DNA of 64,000 nt from Acinetobacter pecorum (GTDB lineage: Bacteria > Pseudomonadota > Gammaproteobacteria > Pseudomonadales > Moraxellaceae), in assembly GCF_014837015.1 (NCBI RefSeq), contig NZ_JACSPT010000008.1:1-64000 (forward strand). The letters run 5' to 3'. This document shows, in pieces, positions 1-8,109 of the stretch (position 1 is the first letter of the stretch; every line of letters starts with the position of its first letter). A program made the position numbers and the translations under genes. Below the pieces are notes generated by a model. That model was not told where the DNA came from and ran no database searches. It saw nothing but the letters and a program-made list of their open reading frames with translations.

Positions 1-51
1 GCAGTGATGCATGAAGCTGACCAATACTAATTGCTCGTGAGGCTTGACTAT
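1..51 (+). rRNA. 23S ribosomal RNA, 3' end (partial)
   Basis: The first ~51 bases match the extreme 3' end of bacterial 23S rRNA: the GATGC...GCTGACC..TACTAAT block followed by GTGAGGCTTGAC, the strand that closes the 5'/3' terminal helix. The rest of the gene lies left of the window. The exact 3' end is set by analogy with E. coli. The 5S gene follows about 180 bases downstream, as in a standard rRNA operon. Confidence 0.9.
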
Positions 52-76
52 ACAACACCCAAACAGTTGTTGTATA
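49..76 (+). other. Processing-type hairpin in the 23S-5S spacer
   Basis: TATACAACA (49-57) pairs with TGTTGTATA (68-76), a 9-bp stem at the 23S boundary. It is probably part of an rRNA processing stem; no U-tract follows, so it is not a terminator. Confidence 0.5.
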
Positions 77-232
77 ACGCTCAATTGATTCGAAATCAAA
101 CGATCAAACTTGATTTAGTTGAAAAGCTAGATAAAATGGACAACCTAATTTAACTCAAGTATCTCTGTTAATAACTCATTTGACCAAGCCTTGGCATCTA
201 AATAAGACCAAACGCAAAGTCATAAACAGTTG

Positions 233-348
233 TGCTGGCGACCATAGCAAGAGTGAACCACCTGATCCCTTCCCGAACTCAGAAGTGAAACCTCTTAGCG
301 CTGATGGTAGTGTGGGATTACCCATGTGAGAGTAAGTCATCGCCAGCT
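233..348 (+). rRNA. rrf: 5S ribosomal RNA
   Basis: This is a complete 5S rRNA. The terminal helix is visible (GCTGGCGA at 234-241 against TCGCCAGC at 340-347). The conserved CCGAACTCAGAAGTGAAAC core and the GATGGTAGTGTGGG segment are in the usual order. The length, about 116 bases, is normal. No tRNA is seen between 23S and 5S. Confidence 0.95.
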
Positions 349-359
349 CATTATTCAAA

Positions 360-393
360 ACACCCCCGGTCTAAAGGCCAGGGGTGTTTTTTT
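360..393 (+). terminator. Rho-independent terminator of the rRNA operon
   Basis: ACACCCC (360-366) pairs with GGGGTGT (381-387) and is followed by a run of T. It sits 12 bases after the 5S gene. Confidence 0.9.
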
Positions 394-604
394 ATGGTGG
401 GAAATTTATTGGAAGATAAGTAGAAACTCTTATTAAATGTGATTAATAAAAATAAAAATAACGTGAAAAGTATAATTAATTTAAGCTAGCTTTATTTTAC
501 TGGCGCTTTATTTAAAACCCTTCCTGCTAAAACTTTAGTCCAAATTTTTTAAAATTACTTAACTTGGTATGTTTTGCAGTAGACAAAGTAAAAATAATCA
601 TCCA

Positions 605-632
605 TTTTGTATACAAAAGTGAATGACCATTC
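605..632. promoter_or_regulatory. Two adjacent palindromes upstream of the first MFS gene
   Basis: TTTTGTATACAAAA (605-618) is a perfect 14-base palindrome of the TTGTATACAA form often bound by GntR/FCD regulators. Directly after it, GAATG-AC-CATTC (621-632) is a second perfect inverted repeat. Both lie 45-75 bases before the start codon, a plausible operator position. The regulator is not in the window; the binding family is an inference. Confidence 0.5.
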
Positions 633-677
633 ATTTTTTCATAGAATAAAAAAGCTCACAATTGGAGGTGAGGAAAA

Positions 678-2042
678 ATGACAGCAACAACGGTAAATGT
701 GAATGCTGTAGTGGATGAGGCAAAGTTTAAACCTTTTCATTTAAAGATCGTACTCTGGTGCGTATTTGTCGTGATTTTTGACGGTTATGATTTGGCAATT
801 AACGGTGTTGCTTTACCGCTACTGATGCAAGAATGGAATATGACGGCAGTTCAAGCCGGAATGCTGGCCAGTACTGCTCTGGCAGGCATGATGTTTGGTG
901 CCATGTTTTTCGGTATGCTGGCAGATAAAATTGGACGAAAAAATGTCATTCTGATTTGTGTAACCTTGTTCAGCGGATTTACGTTCTGGGGTGGTTTTGC
1001 CTCTAATCCAACTGAATTCGGCATCCTGCGTTTCATTGCGGGTTTAGGTATTGGCGGTGTATTACCCAATCTGGTTGCGCTCACTTCTGAATATGCGCCA
1101 CAAAAAATGCGTAGTACTCTAGTCACCACCATGTTTAGCGGTTATGCGGTGGGTGGTATTATGGCGGCCTTGCTCGGCGCCTGGTTAACCCCAAGTTTTG
1201 GCTGGGAAATCATGTTCTACATTGCCGGAATTCCATTATTAATTATTCCGGTTTTATGGTTCTTTTTACCAGAATCTTTAACTTTTCTGGTGAAAAAACA
1301 GCAAAATGACAAGGCCAGTAAAATTGTTCAGCAGATCAGTCCTGAGCAAAATGCTACTGCTCGTACCCAGTTTGTACTGAATGAAGTACACGCACCTGAT
1401 GCTTCAATTGCTGCCCTGTTCAGACAGGGGAGGAGTATGAGTACTTTATTATTCTGGTGCTGCTTCTTTATGTGTCTGCTGATGGTTTATGCATTGGGTA
1501 GCTGGTTACCAAAACTGATGATGGCAGCGGGTTATTCTCTGGGTAACAGTCTGATGTTCCTGATGGCCATGAATATTGGCGCAGTGATTGGAACTATTGG
1601 TGGCGGTATTCTGGCTGACCGTTTCCATCTGAAACCGGTCATTATTGGTATGTTCCTGCTAGGTGCAGTTTCACTGGTCGGATTAGGCTTTAACTCTCCA
1701 CAAGCCGTGATCTATCTACTGGTTGCCGCTGCCGGTGCTTCAGCGATCGGAAGTAGTATTCTGCTCTACAGCTTTGTAGCCCAGTACTATCCACTGTCAA
1801 TCCGTTCTACAGGTATTGGCTGTGCTTCAGCAGTCGGTCGGGTAGGCGCCATTGTGGGGCCGATTATTATTGGATTCCTGTTGGGTATGGAGTTGCCACA
1901 CAAGATGAACTTCCTGGCAGTTGCTATTCCAGCCATTATTGGGGCAATTTCAGTCGCTCTGATTGTACGCAAAGATCTGAACGCGGAAAGAAATGCGGAA
2001 ACCTTACTCTCCAAACAGAAACTGAATTCGGTTAAAACCTAG
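678..2042 (+). CDS. Aromatic acid:H+ symporter, MFS (AAHS) family
   Basis: A 454-residue, 12-helix major facilitator of the AAHS group (PcaK/BenK/MucK relatives), which imports aromatic acids such as benzoate, hydroxybenzoate or muconate with protons. The DGYD motif in helix 1 (residues 35-38), the loop 2-3 signature ADKIGRK (about 80-86) and the equivalent ADRFHLK in the second half are all present. Length is normal. The start at 678 follows a clear GGAGG/AGGA site. A second, closely similar gene follows at 2396 with its own promoter region, so the two are probably independently regulated. No catabolic genes are adjacent, so the substrate cannot be named. Confidence 0.85.
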   Translation: MTATTVNVNAVVDEAKFKPFHLKIVLWCVFVVIFDGYDLAINGVALPLLMQEWNMTAVQAGMLASTALAGMMFGAMFFGMLADKIGRKNVILICVTLFSGFTFWGGFASNPTEFGILRFIAGLGIGGVLPNLVALTSEYAPQKMRSTLVTTMFSGYAVGGIMAALLGAWLTPSFGWEIMFYIAGIPLLIIPVLWFFLPESLTFLVKKQQNDKASKIVQQISPEQNATARTQFVLNEVHAPDASIAALFRQGRSMSTLLFWCCFFMCLLMVYALGSWLPKLMMAAGYSLGNSLMFLMAMNIGAVIGTIGGGILADRFHLKPVIIGMFLLGAVSLVGLGFNSPQAVIYLLVAAAGASAIGSSILLYSFVAQYYPLSIRSTGIGCASAVGRVGAIVGPIIIGFLLGMELPHKMNFLAVAIPAIIGAISVALIVRKDLNAERNAETLLSKQKLNSVKT

Positions 2043-2086
2043 TCACTTTTTGCCAATCACAATGACTTAAACTTCTATTGGATGAC

Positions 2087-2116
2087 AAAAGCCCCTTCGA
2101 TAAAAGGGGCTTTTGC
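2087..2116 (+). terminator. Terminator after first AAHS transporter
   Basis: AAAAGCCCC (2087-2095) pairs with GGGGCTTTT (2106-2114), a strong GC stem ending in T residues, about 45 bases after the stop codon. It separates the two transporter genes. Confidence 0.85.
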
Positions 2117-2233
2117 ATACAGTTCATAAAGAATTGAATAAATCAAAAAATAAATAATTCAAACACCTGTTATAAGTTCAGTTTAATTAAAATTACAATG
2201 ATTCGAATATTCAGTAGTTTATCTTAATGAAAA

Positions 2234-2247
2234 CGTGATATATCACG
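2234..2247. promoter_or_regulatory. Palindrome CGTGATATATCACG
   Basis: A perfect 14-base palindrome about 150 bases before the second AAHS gene, in the AT-rich promoter region. It is a candidate operator and differs from the palindromes in front of the first copy. Confidence 0.4.
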
Positions 2248-2332
2248 CAAAAAAATGATATTGAAATATGCATAGCAGAATATCAATTAGTCTTATTGTG
2301 CCTCAAATTCCACTTGCGTATATTGCTAAAAC

Positions 2333-2356
2333 TTGAATATTCACTCGTATATTCAA
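2333..2356. promoter_or_regulatory. Inverted repeat TTGAATAT-N8-ATATTCAA
   Basis: Perfect 8-base arms (2333-2340 and 2349-2356) lie 40 bases before the start of the second AAHS gene. This spot is typical of an operator or a leader hairpin. Which protein would bind is unknown. Confidence 0.4.
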
Positions 2357-2395
2357 AAGGATTTTACGGACAAGTACTCATGGGAGATGAGAACG

Positions 2396-3745
2396 ATGAC
2401 AACGGAAACAGTAGATATAAATTCTGTAGTCGATAATGCGAAATTCACGCCTTTCCACTTCAATGTAGTTGCTTGGTGTTTACTCATTATCCTATTTGAT
2501 GGCTACGATTTAGCAATTAATGGTGTAGTTTTACCATTATTGATGCAAGACTGGGGCTTAAGTGCAGTGCAGGCAGGAATGCTTGCAAGTACTGCACTGG
2601 CTGGCATGATGTTTGGTGCGATGATCTTTGGTTCCCTAGCGGACAAGATTGGTCGTAAGAAAGTGATCATGATCTGTATTGTATTATTTAGTGGTTTAAC
2701 TTTTGCCGGTGGCTTTGCTTCAAACCCAACCGAATTCGGTATTTTACGTTTTCTTGCCGGCTTAGGTATTGGTGGTGTCATGCCAAACCTGGTGGCATTG
2801 ACGTCTGAATATGCCCCACAAAAAATGCGTAGTACGCTGGTGACCACCATGTTTAGCGGTTATGCAGTCGGTGGCGTAATGGCTGCGTTATTGGGTTCAT
2901 GGTTCACGCCAAGTTTTGGTTGGCAAATCATGTTCTTTATCGCGGGTATTCCACTGTTTTTATTGCCAGTGATCTGGAAATTCCTGCCTGAATCACTTGC
3001 CTTCATTGTGAAACAGAACAAGCAGACGGAAGCGCGTCGCATCGTACGTCGCCTGGAACCAAACCTGAAAGTCACCGAGAACACGACTTTTACTTTGCCG
3101 CAGGAAAATGTGCCTGAAGCCGCTAACGTGGTGAGCTTGTTCCGTCGTGGTCGTGCGGTGAATACCTTACTGTTCTGGGTCGCGTTCTTCACCTGTCTGT
3201 TAACCATGTATGCGCTGAGCAGCTGGTTACCGAAGTTGATGATGGCAGCAGGTTACTCGATGGACAACAGTCTGATGTTCATGATGGTCATGAATGTGGG
3301 TGCGGTTGTGGGTATTGTCGGTGGCGGTATTCTTGCGGATCGTTTCCACCTGAAACCGGTACTGATGTTCCTCGGTATGATGGGTGCGATTGTGATGAGC
3401 TCAATGGGCTTTGCATCTAACCAATTCTTACTTTACATCCTGGTGTTCTTGGCCGGTGCAGCGTCAATTGGTTCACAAATGTTGCTATATAGCTATGTTG
3501 CGCAGTTCTACCCACTTGCGGTACGTTCGACAGGTATTGGCTGGTCTTCTGCGATTGGTCGTATGGGTGCGATTGTAGGGCCGATCCTGATTGGTGGCTT
3601 ACTGGGGATGAACCTGCCTGCTTACTTTAACTTTATGGCAGTTGGTTTACCGGTATTGATTACTGCAATTGCGGTTGCATTGATCATGCATGACGATGAG
3701 TCTGAAAAGATTGGTTCAATTGAACCAGCAGTGTCTAAAGCTTAA
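2396..3745 (+). CDS. Aromatic acid:H+ symporter, MFS (AAHS) family, second copy
   Basis: A 449-residue paralogue of the gene at 678 with the same layout: DGYD in helix 1, ADKIGRK loop, and ADRFHLK in the C-terminal half. Long stretches of helices 1-6 are identical or nearly so, and the central loop and C-terminal tail differ most. An upstream in-frame ATG at 2333 has no ribosome site. The ATG at 2396 has GGGAG 9 bases ahead and aligns with the start of the first copy, so it was chosen. Probably a tandem duplication that diverged in substrate or regulation. It has its own terminator. Confidence 0.85.
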   Translation: MTTETVDINSVVDNAKFTPFHFNVVAWCLLIILFDGYDLAINGVVLPLLMQDWGLSAVQAGMLASTALAGMMFGAMIFGSLADKIGRKKVIMICIVLFSGLTFAGGFASNPTEFGILRFLAGLGIGGVMPNLVALTSEYAPQKMRSTLVTTMFSGYAVGGVMAALLGSWFTPSFGWQIMFFIAGIPLFLLPVIWKFLPESLAFIVKQNKQTEARRIVRRLEPNLKVTENTTFTLPQENVPEAANVVSLFRRGRAVNTLLFWVAFFTCLLTMYALSSWLPKLMMAAGYSMDNSLMFMMVMNVGAVVGIVGGGILADRFHLKPVLMFLGMMGAIVMSSMGFASNQFLLYILVFLAGAASIGSQMLLYSYVAQFYPLAVRSTGIGWSSAIGRMGAIVGPILIGGLLGMNLPAYFNFMAVGLPVLITAIAVALIMHDDESEKIGSIEPAVSKA

Positions 3746-3761
3746 AGCTAAGTATTAAATA

Positions 3762-3788
3762 AGAAGCCTCCGAAAGGGGGCTTTTTTA
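3762..3788 (+). terminator. Terminator after second AAHS transporter
   Basis: AAGCCTCC...GGGGGCTT hairpin followed by a run of T, about 17 bases after the stop codon. Confidence 0.85.
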
Positions 3789-3839
3789 TTATTATCATTA
3801 AATGATAAATTTTAAAAATATTAAAAAAGTGATAAATAA

Positions 3840-4512
3840 ATGAACTTAAACGAAAGATTTAAAAAATTTGCTGATCTGGAATACGAATCTATTGATGATG
3901 CCTATGATATTCAATTTAAAGGACAAAAAGCTGATTATTTCACTTTTGATCGCTCATGGATTCTAGAAGTAAAGTTTTTAGAAACAGATAGGAGCCCCAA
4001 TATTAATGATTATATAAATAAACAAGTAGATAGATCCTGATTTTCCTAAATTTTATGGAACTGTACATATTGAGGAGTTAATCCAAAAACATAAAAATCC
4101 AGATTTTATAAGAAATCAATTATTTAATTATGCTGCGCGTAATTTAAAGGCTATTTGTTCCAAGGCAGATAAACAGATAGCTGAAACAAAAAATGCTTTA
4201 AAAAATCCTTTGTGCATTGGAATCTTAGTTGTACTAAATGAAAGAAATGACTTCCATGACCAAAATTTTATATATCAAGAAATAAGTCGTTTACTACATA
4301 AAAAAAATCCTGAGGGAGATTTTGAAAGAAAAAATATCCACGCAGTGTGGTATATACACGAATATCAGAATAACAAAAGTAAATATGCAATTTCTGATTT
4401 TTTGATAAGACCTACAGATGAGTATGAGTCTATTAGGTCTTTAGCAAATCTCTTACATTTGGATTGGATTAGTTATAATGGATATGCTTTTATACCCTCA
4501 GACTTAAAATAA
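3840..4512 (+). pseudogene. Frameshifted gene of unknown function, possible nuclease fold
   Basis: Two open frames make one gene of about 223 codons. Frame one runs 3840-4040; the second frame is open from about 4030 to 4512 and covers 4041-4209 without a start codon. At the join the first frame reads V-D-R-S-stop, and the other frame resumes D-P-D-F-P-K-F-Y. Adding the two bases GA near 4035 restores V-D-R-D-P-D-F, so a 2-base loss is likely (a 1-base gain is also possible). Around residues 32-46 the order D-Y-F-x6-W-I-L-E-V-K recalls the D...E-x-K core of PD-(D/E)XK nucleases, but this is only suggestive. The gene is AT-rich with a weak ribosome site. It may be inactive, or the shift may be a sequencing error. 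Confidence 0.6.
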
Positions 4513-4529
4513 ATCTTGAGGTAGATTCT

Positions 4530-4853
4530 ATGCAATTCGACTCATTCTCCCCAATCCCTGAAGATGATGACGAATTACATCTTCCTGAACTGGTGTACTG
4601 GGCTTCTTTAGGCGACGTTGAACAGGTCGAACAGGCACTACAGGAAGGTCTGGACGTCAACTCCGCCGATGAAGAAGGCTATAGCGCCTTACAGGCGGCT
4701 GCTGAAAATGATCATCTGGAAGTGGTCAAACTCTTGGTTAGCAAAGGCGCAGATATTGCCCATCGTAGTCCAAATACTGCTTTAGAACTGGCCGAAATGG
4801 CAGGCAACAAAGAAGTTGTGGCTTATCTGAAAAGTCTGGCTGGTGGTGTCTGA
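4530..4853 (+). CDS. Small ankyrin-repeat protein
   Basis: A 107-residue acidic protein with two to three ankyrin repeats, best seen from residue 48 on (GYSALQAAAENDHLEVVKLL, then a second helix-turn-helix). There is no signal peptide or membrane segment, so it is probably a cytoplasmic protein-protein interaction module. A GAGG site stands ahead of the ATG. It starts 17 bases after the broken gene, so the two may once have been co-transcribed. Partner unknown. Confidence 0.8.
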   Translation: MQFDSFSPIPEDDDELHLPELVYWASLGDVEQVEQALQEGLDVNSADEEGYSALQAAAENDHLEVVKLLVSKGADIAHRSPNTALELAEMAGNKEVVAYLKSLAGGV

Positions 4854-4857
4854 ATAT

Positions 4858-4892
4858 AAAAAAGAACCTCAATGCTGAGGTTCTTTTTTATT
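4858..4892. terminator. Bidirectional terminator between convergent genes
   Basis: AAAGAACCTCA (4861-4871) pairs with TGAGGTTCTTT (4875-4885), with A-rich and T-rich flanks on both sides. It can serve the ankyrin gene on plus and the DJ-1 gene on minus. Confidence 0.85.
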
Positions 4893-4901
4893 GGTAGGAG
4901 C

Positions 4902-5453
4902 TTAAGCAGCTTCATCTTCAAGTTCTTTTAAAATGGCTTCATTAAAGGCCGGAATATCATCCGGATTACGTGAAGTAATCAGTACCCAGTCGCCGGTATT
5001 GCAACGATGAACTTCTTCATCGACCCATTTCGCACCAGCATTTTCCAGATCCAGCTTGATACTCTTATATGAAGTCAGATTCTTATCTTTAATTCGATCT
5101 GCATCAATTAAGGCCCATGGCCCATGACAGATCGCGGCAATCGGTTTGTGATTGTCGGCAAAATGCTGAATGATTTTCTGCGCATCCTGATTGATTCTTA
5201 GAGTATCCGCGTTGACTGTACCGCCTGGAATCACCAACAAATCATAATCATTCAGATCGACATGGTCGAAACTGGTATCCGGCGTATATTGGGTAGCAGC
5301 TTTGGTATCACCTTTGACAGTGGCTACATCTTCATTTTTTTCTGCGGCATGAATCACTTCAAAACCTTTGGACTTTAAAAAATTTAAAGGCTCAGTCAGT
5401 TCATCATGTTCAACGCCTTGATTGGATGTAATAAAGAGGACCTTTTTTACCAT
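4902..5453 (-). CDS. DJ-1/PfpI family protein (class I glutamine amidotransferase-like)
   Basis: A 183-residue single-domain protein of the DJ-1/PfpI superfamily (YhbO/PfpI/YraA type). The nucleophile elbow AICHGPW places the reactive cysteine at residue 109 with His110 beside it; the LVIPGG strand-turn comes before it. Family members act as stress proteins, with peptidase, glyoxalase or deglycase activities reported. A TTG 15 bases upstream extends the frame, but the ATG at 5453 has a GGGAA site 8 bases ahead and fits the family start. It is monocistronic between a terminator and the small RNA at 5583. Confidence 0.85.
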   Translation of the reverse strand: MVKKVLFITSNQGVEHDELTEPLNFLKSKGFEVIHAAEKNEDVATVKGDTKAATQYTPDTSFDHVDLNDYDLLVIPGGTVNADTLRINQDAQKIIQHFADNHKPIAAICHGPWALIDADRIKDKNLTSYKSIKLDLENAGAKWVDEEVHRCNTGDWVLITSRNPDDIPAFNEAILKELEDEAA

Positions 5454-5582
5454 GATTGCTGTTCCCAAAAAATGTGAGGATTTTTAGCTTAACAACAAGC
5501 AGATTTTTACAATGTTGGAGTTTTAACTCGGAACTGTTAAGCAATGATAAATAAAGCAATGTATATGAAAAGGAATATGCAG

Positions 5583-5714
5583 AAAAAAAGCCCCGACATC
5601 CTGTCGGGGCTTTTCCGTATCTCGTGATTTAGGTATAACTCCTGTCGTACCTCACGTCCTGGTGTTGCGATGTTATTCTTGTTTTTAGGTCTTCTTGGAG
5701 CATCCTGCTCTCTA
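5583..5714 (-). ncRNA. Putative CsrB/RsmZ-like CsrA-binding small RNA
   Basis: About 130 bases on the minus strand in a gene-free gap, with the build of RsmY/RsmZ/CsrB RNAs. Four CAGGA motifs are present (GGA at 5703-5705, 5657-5659, 5640-5642 and 5599-5601). Each falls in a hairpin loop: GAGCA-GGA-TGCTC at 5698-5710; CAC-CAGGAC-GTG at 5653-5664; AGGTA-N12-TACCT at 5631-5652; and the terminator stem itself, whose loop is exactly GGA (5586-5614, 13-bp stem, then seven T on the minus strand). A further ACGGA sits at 5614-5618. Motifs one and four read CAGGATG, the CsrB repeat. A -10-like TATTAT is at 5730-5725, giving a start near 5714. The start is inferred, and no homologue search was possible. 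Confidence 0.75.
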
Positions 5715-5771
5715 TGTTTATAAGATAATATACATCCCGACAGGCTACTAGCAGCAGATTACGCTTATCAA

Positions 5772-5789
5772 TGTACGCTTTGGCTTACA
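5772..5789. promoter_or_regulatory. GacA-type upstream activating box for the small RNA
   Basis: Read on the minus strand the site is TGTAAG-CCAAAG-CGTACA, one mismatch from the 18-base GacA consensus TGTAAG-N6-CTTACA that precedes rsmX/Y/Z genes. Its centre is about 66 bases before the inferred RNA start, the distance usual in Pseudomonas. It lies 48 bases beyond the stop codon of the barrel protein gene. Confidence 0.7.
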
Positions 5790-5836
5790 ACAGCGCAGAG
5801 AAATTGAGCTGTGTAGACTGAAGCAGTGGCATGTCA

Positions 5837-6526
5837 TTAAAAGTGTACATCCAGACCGATATAAGGACCTTTAAATTCCAGCCGTAAATCTGGTCGTTGA
5901 TCCTGTTCAAAATCCACCTGCATCATGCGATAACCGACTTTGGCACCGACATCGACCAACAGATTATCAATAAAGTCATATTGCAGTTCGGCCTGTACAT
6001 CGGTTTTTTTGCTATCGCTGCCATGCGTGTAAATGGCTTCGGCTTTGGCACTCATACCGGTAAATGGCAGTTTTACGCCAACTGTTGCATAGAGTAGCGG
6101 ACTGTATTCATCCAGATCATACTGGTTTAGAGCACCTGCATTCAGGTTTCTCACCGTACCGTCCAGATTGTTAAGACCAGCACCAATATCGGCATGTACT
6201 ACGGTATCGAGTAGTTCGTAATACAGAATATAGTCAATGTTATTCAGCTCGATATCTGCGGCATTGGCAGGCGAGCTTTGTTCGCTGTTACTGTCAAGAT
6301 TGACATATCTGATTTTCGCATTGGGTAAAAGTGGTAGCGGATGCTCCACAGCAACAGATAGCTGTGCGGTACCTTGCCGATCCAGTTCATGCTTGAAATT
6401 GTTGTCTTGACTATAGCCATCAAAATTCCAGTAACTAAGATCAGCTTTTACGCCAATCACATCTGCATGACTGAATGTGCTGAGTCCAAAACCTAATAAT
6501 AGTGAGGTGAGTATGTTTGCGCGCAT
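5837..6526 (-). CDS. Outer-membrane beta-barrel protein (TIGR04219-like)
   Basis: A 229-residue protein with a signal peptide (cleavage near A21-D22 after SHA). The mature chain of alternating short strands ends in ...YIGLDVHF; the terminal Phe is a BAM recognition signal. Overall pattern and size fit the TIGR04219 outer-membrane barrel family, whose function is not established. The ATG at 6526 follows AAGGAA. It faces away from the aldehyde dehydrogenase gene. No terminator is seen immediately after it; the next transcription signals downstream belong to the small RNA at 5583. Confidence 0.75.
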   Translation of the reverse strand: MRANILTSLLLGFGLSTFSHADVIGVKADLSYWNFDGYSQDNNFKHELDRQGTAQLSVAVEHPLPLLPNAKIRYVNLDSNSEQSSPANAADIELNNIDYILYYELLDTVVHADIGAGLNNLDGTVRNLNAGALNQYDLDEYSPLLYATVGVKLPFTGMSAKAEAIYTHGSDSKKTDVQAELQYDFIDNLLVDVGAKVGYRMMQVDFEQDQRPDLRLEFKGPYIGLDVHF

Positions 6527-6660
6527 GGCTCTATTTCCTTATAGCTTGCTTCAAATCGGGCCGGTCTGTTACTTAAAAACATCTTCTTTATATGTCTGAG
6601 CAAGTGCATGATATAGAGAATTTCAAAAATGTATATCCTTGGATGTTGAAGGACGAGAAG

Positions 6661-8109
6661 ATGGTATCTGTAGAAGCAAAACAGCATAAAGATTATGCAT
6701 TATATGTCGCCGGTCAGGCTGTTCAGACAGGGGAATGGCTGGAGGTTAAACATAAATATAGCCAGAAGCTGTATGCACGTGTCGCCCTGGCAGATGCCAG
6801 CACGCTGGAACAGGCAATTCAGTCTGCGACAGATGCTGAAACCGAGATGGCCGCATTAGAGCCGTTCCAGAAACAGAAAATTCTGCTGCACTGTGTGCGA
6901 CGTTTCCGCGAAATTCATGAAGAACTGACTGAAATCCTGATTGCAGAGGGAGGTAAACCACGTAAAGCTGCAGAAGCTGAAGTAGAACGCCTGATCAATA
7001 CCTTTCAGATCGCAGCAGATGCCGTGACCCAGATGGATCAGGGACGCATCCTGCCTTTGGCCGTCACTGCGGCAGCTTCAGGGTATCAGGGAATGGTCAA
7101 ACAGGTGCCGATTGGTGCGGTGTCTCTGATTAGTCCCTTTAATTTTCCCTTGAACCTTACTGCGCATAAAATTGCACCTGCGATTGCAGCCGGATGTCCT
7201 TTTGTACTGAAACCGGCAAGTTTGACTCCAATTTCTGCGCTTAAAATTGCCGAGATTCTGGCAGAAACTGAGTTGCCTCATGGGGCATTTTCAGTTTTAC
7301 CCTGTCCACGAGAACTGGCCGATGTGCTGGTCACCGATGACCGCTTTAAATTACTCAGCTTTACCGGCTCTGATGCAGTGGGCTGGGACATGAAAGCCCG
7401 TGCCGGCCGTAAAAAAGTTACCCTGGAGCTGGGCGGCAATGCTGCAGTGATGATCGAGCCAGATACAGAGATTAATGATGCACTGATTAGCCGCCTGATC
7501 GGTGGTGCTTATGGTCATGCCGGACAGGTATGTATCAGTGTGCAGCGGATTCTGGTACATCAGGATATCTATGATGACGTGAAACAGAAAATGGTAGCCA
7601 AGCTGAAAACGCTTAAAGCAGATGATCCGAATCTGAGCACGACTTTGGTGGGGCCGATGATCAAGAAAGCCGAAGCCAAACGGTTAGAAGCATGGCTAGA
7701 TAAAGCCGTGAAAAAAGATGCAAAAATTCTGGCTGGTGGCAAACTGGACGAGGTACTGTTCGCACCGACCTTGCTGGAGAATGTGGATCAGAATCTGGAA
7801 ATCTATCGGGATGAAGTCTTTGGTCCAGTGGCCATGATTGAACCTTATACCGATTTTGAATCCGGTATTGCCTGTATCAACTGCAGCCGTTTTGGCCTGC
7901 AGGCCGGGGTCTATACCCAGAATCTGAACAAGATGCTATATGCCTGGGATCATCTGCATGTCGGTGGTGTCATCATCAATGATATACCGTCTTTCCGGGT
8001 GGATAACATGCCCTATGGCGGGGTAAAAGATTCGGGTCTGGGCCGTGAAGGGATTCAGTCCGCCATTCGCGACATGCAGGAAGAGCGCATGCTGGTCATT
8101 AAAGCTTAA
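6661..8109 (+). CDS. NAD(P)-dependent aldehyde dehydrogenase
   Basis: A 482-residue aldehyde dehydrogenase that oxidises an aldehyde to the acid through a thio-hemiacetal. Key residues are visible: NFPLN (Asn161), cofactor lysine in KPAS (Lys184), FTGS (234-237), general base Glu256 in ELGGN and catalytic Cys291 in GQVCIS. The best resemblance is to the lactaldehyde/phosphonoacetaldehyde/succinate-semialdehyde type, but the substrate cannot be read from sequence. The longer frame from 6592 lacks a ribosome site. The ATG at 6661 has GAAGGA 7 bases upstream and begins at the usual N-terminal length. It is a single-gene unit. Confidence 0.85.
   Translation: MVSVEAKQHKDYALYVAGQAVQTGEWLEVKHKYSQKLYARVALADASTLEQAIQSATDAETEMAALEPFQKQKILLHCVRRFREIHEELTEILIAEGGKPRKAAEAEVERLINTFQIAADAVTQMDQGRILPLAVTAAASGYQGMVKQVPIGAVSLISPFNFPLNLTAHKIAPAIAAGCPFVLKPASLTPISALKIAEILAETELPHGAFSVLPCPRELADVLVTDDRFKLLSFTGSDAVGWDMKARAGRKKVTLELGGNAAVMIEPDTEINDALISRLIGGAYGHAGQVCISVQRILVHQDIYDDVKQKMVAKLKTLKADDPNLSTTLVGPMIKKAEAKRLEAWLDKAVKKDAKILAGGKLDEVLFAPTLLENVDQNLEIYRDEVFGPVAMIEPYTDFESGIACINCSRFGLQAGVYTQNLNKMLYAWDHLHVGGVIINDIPSFRVDNMPYGGVKDSGLGREGIQSAIRDMQEERMLVIKA

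Noticed and set aside
2333-2395. 21-codon N-terminal extension of the second AAHS transporter
   Set aside because: No ribosome site; it overlaps an inverted repeat and the true start aligns with the paralogue at 2396.
6592-6660. Longer start of the aldehyde dehydrogenase
   Set aside because: No ribosome site, while 6661 has GAAGGA at good spacing and the normal family N-terminus.
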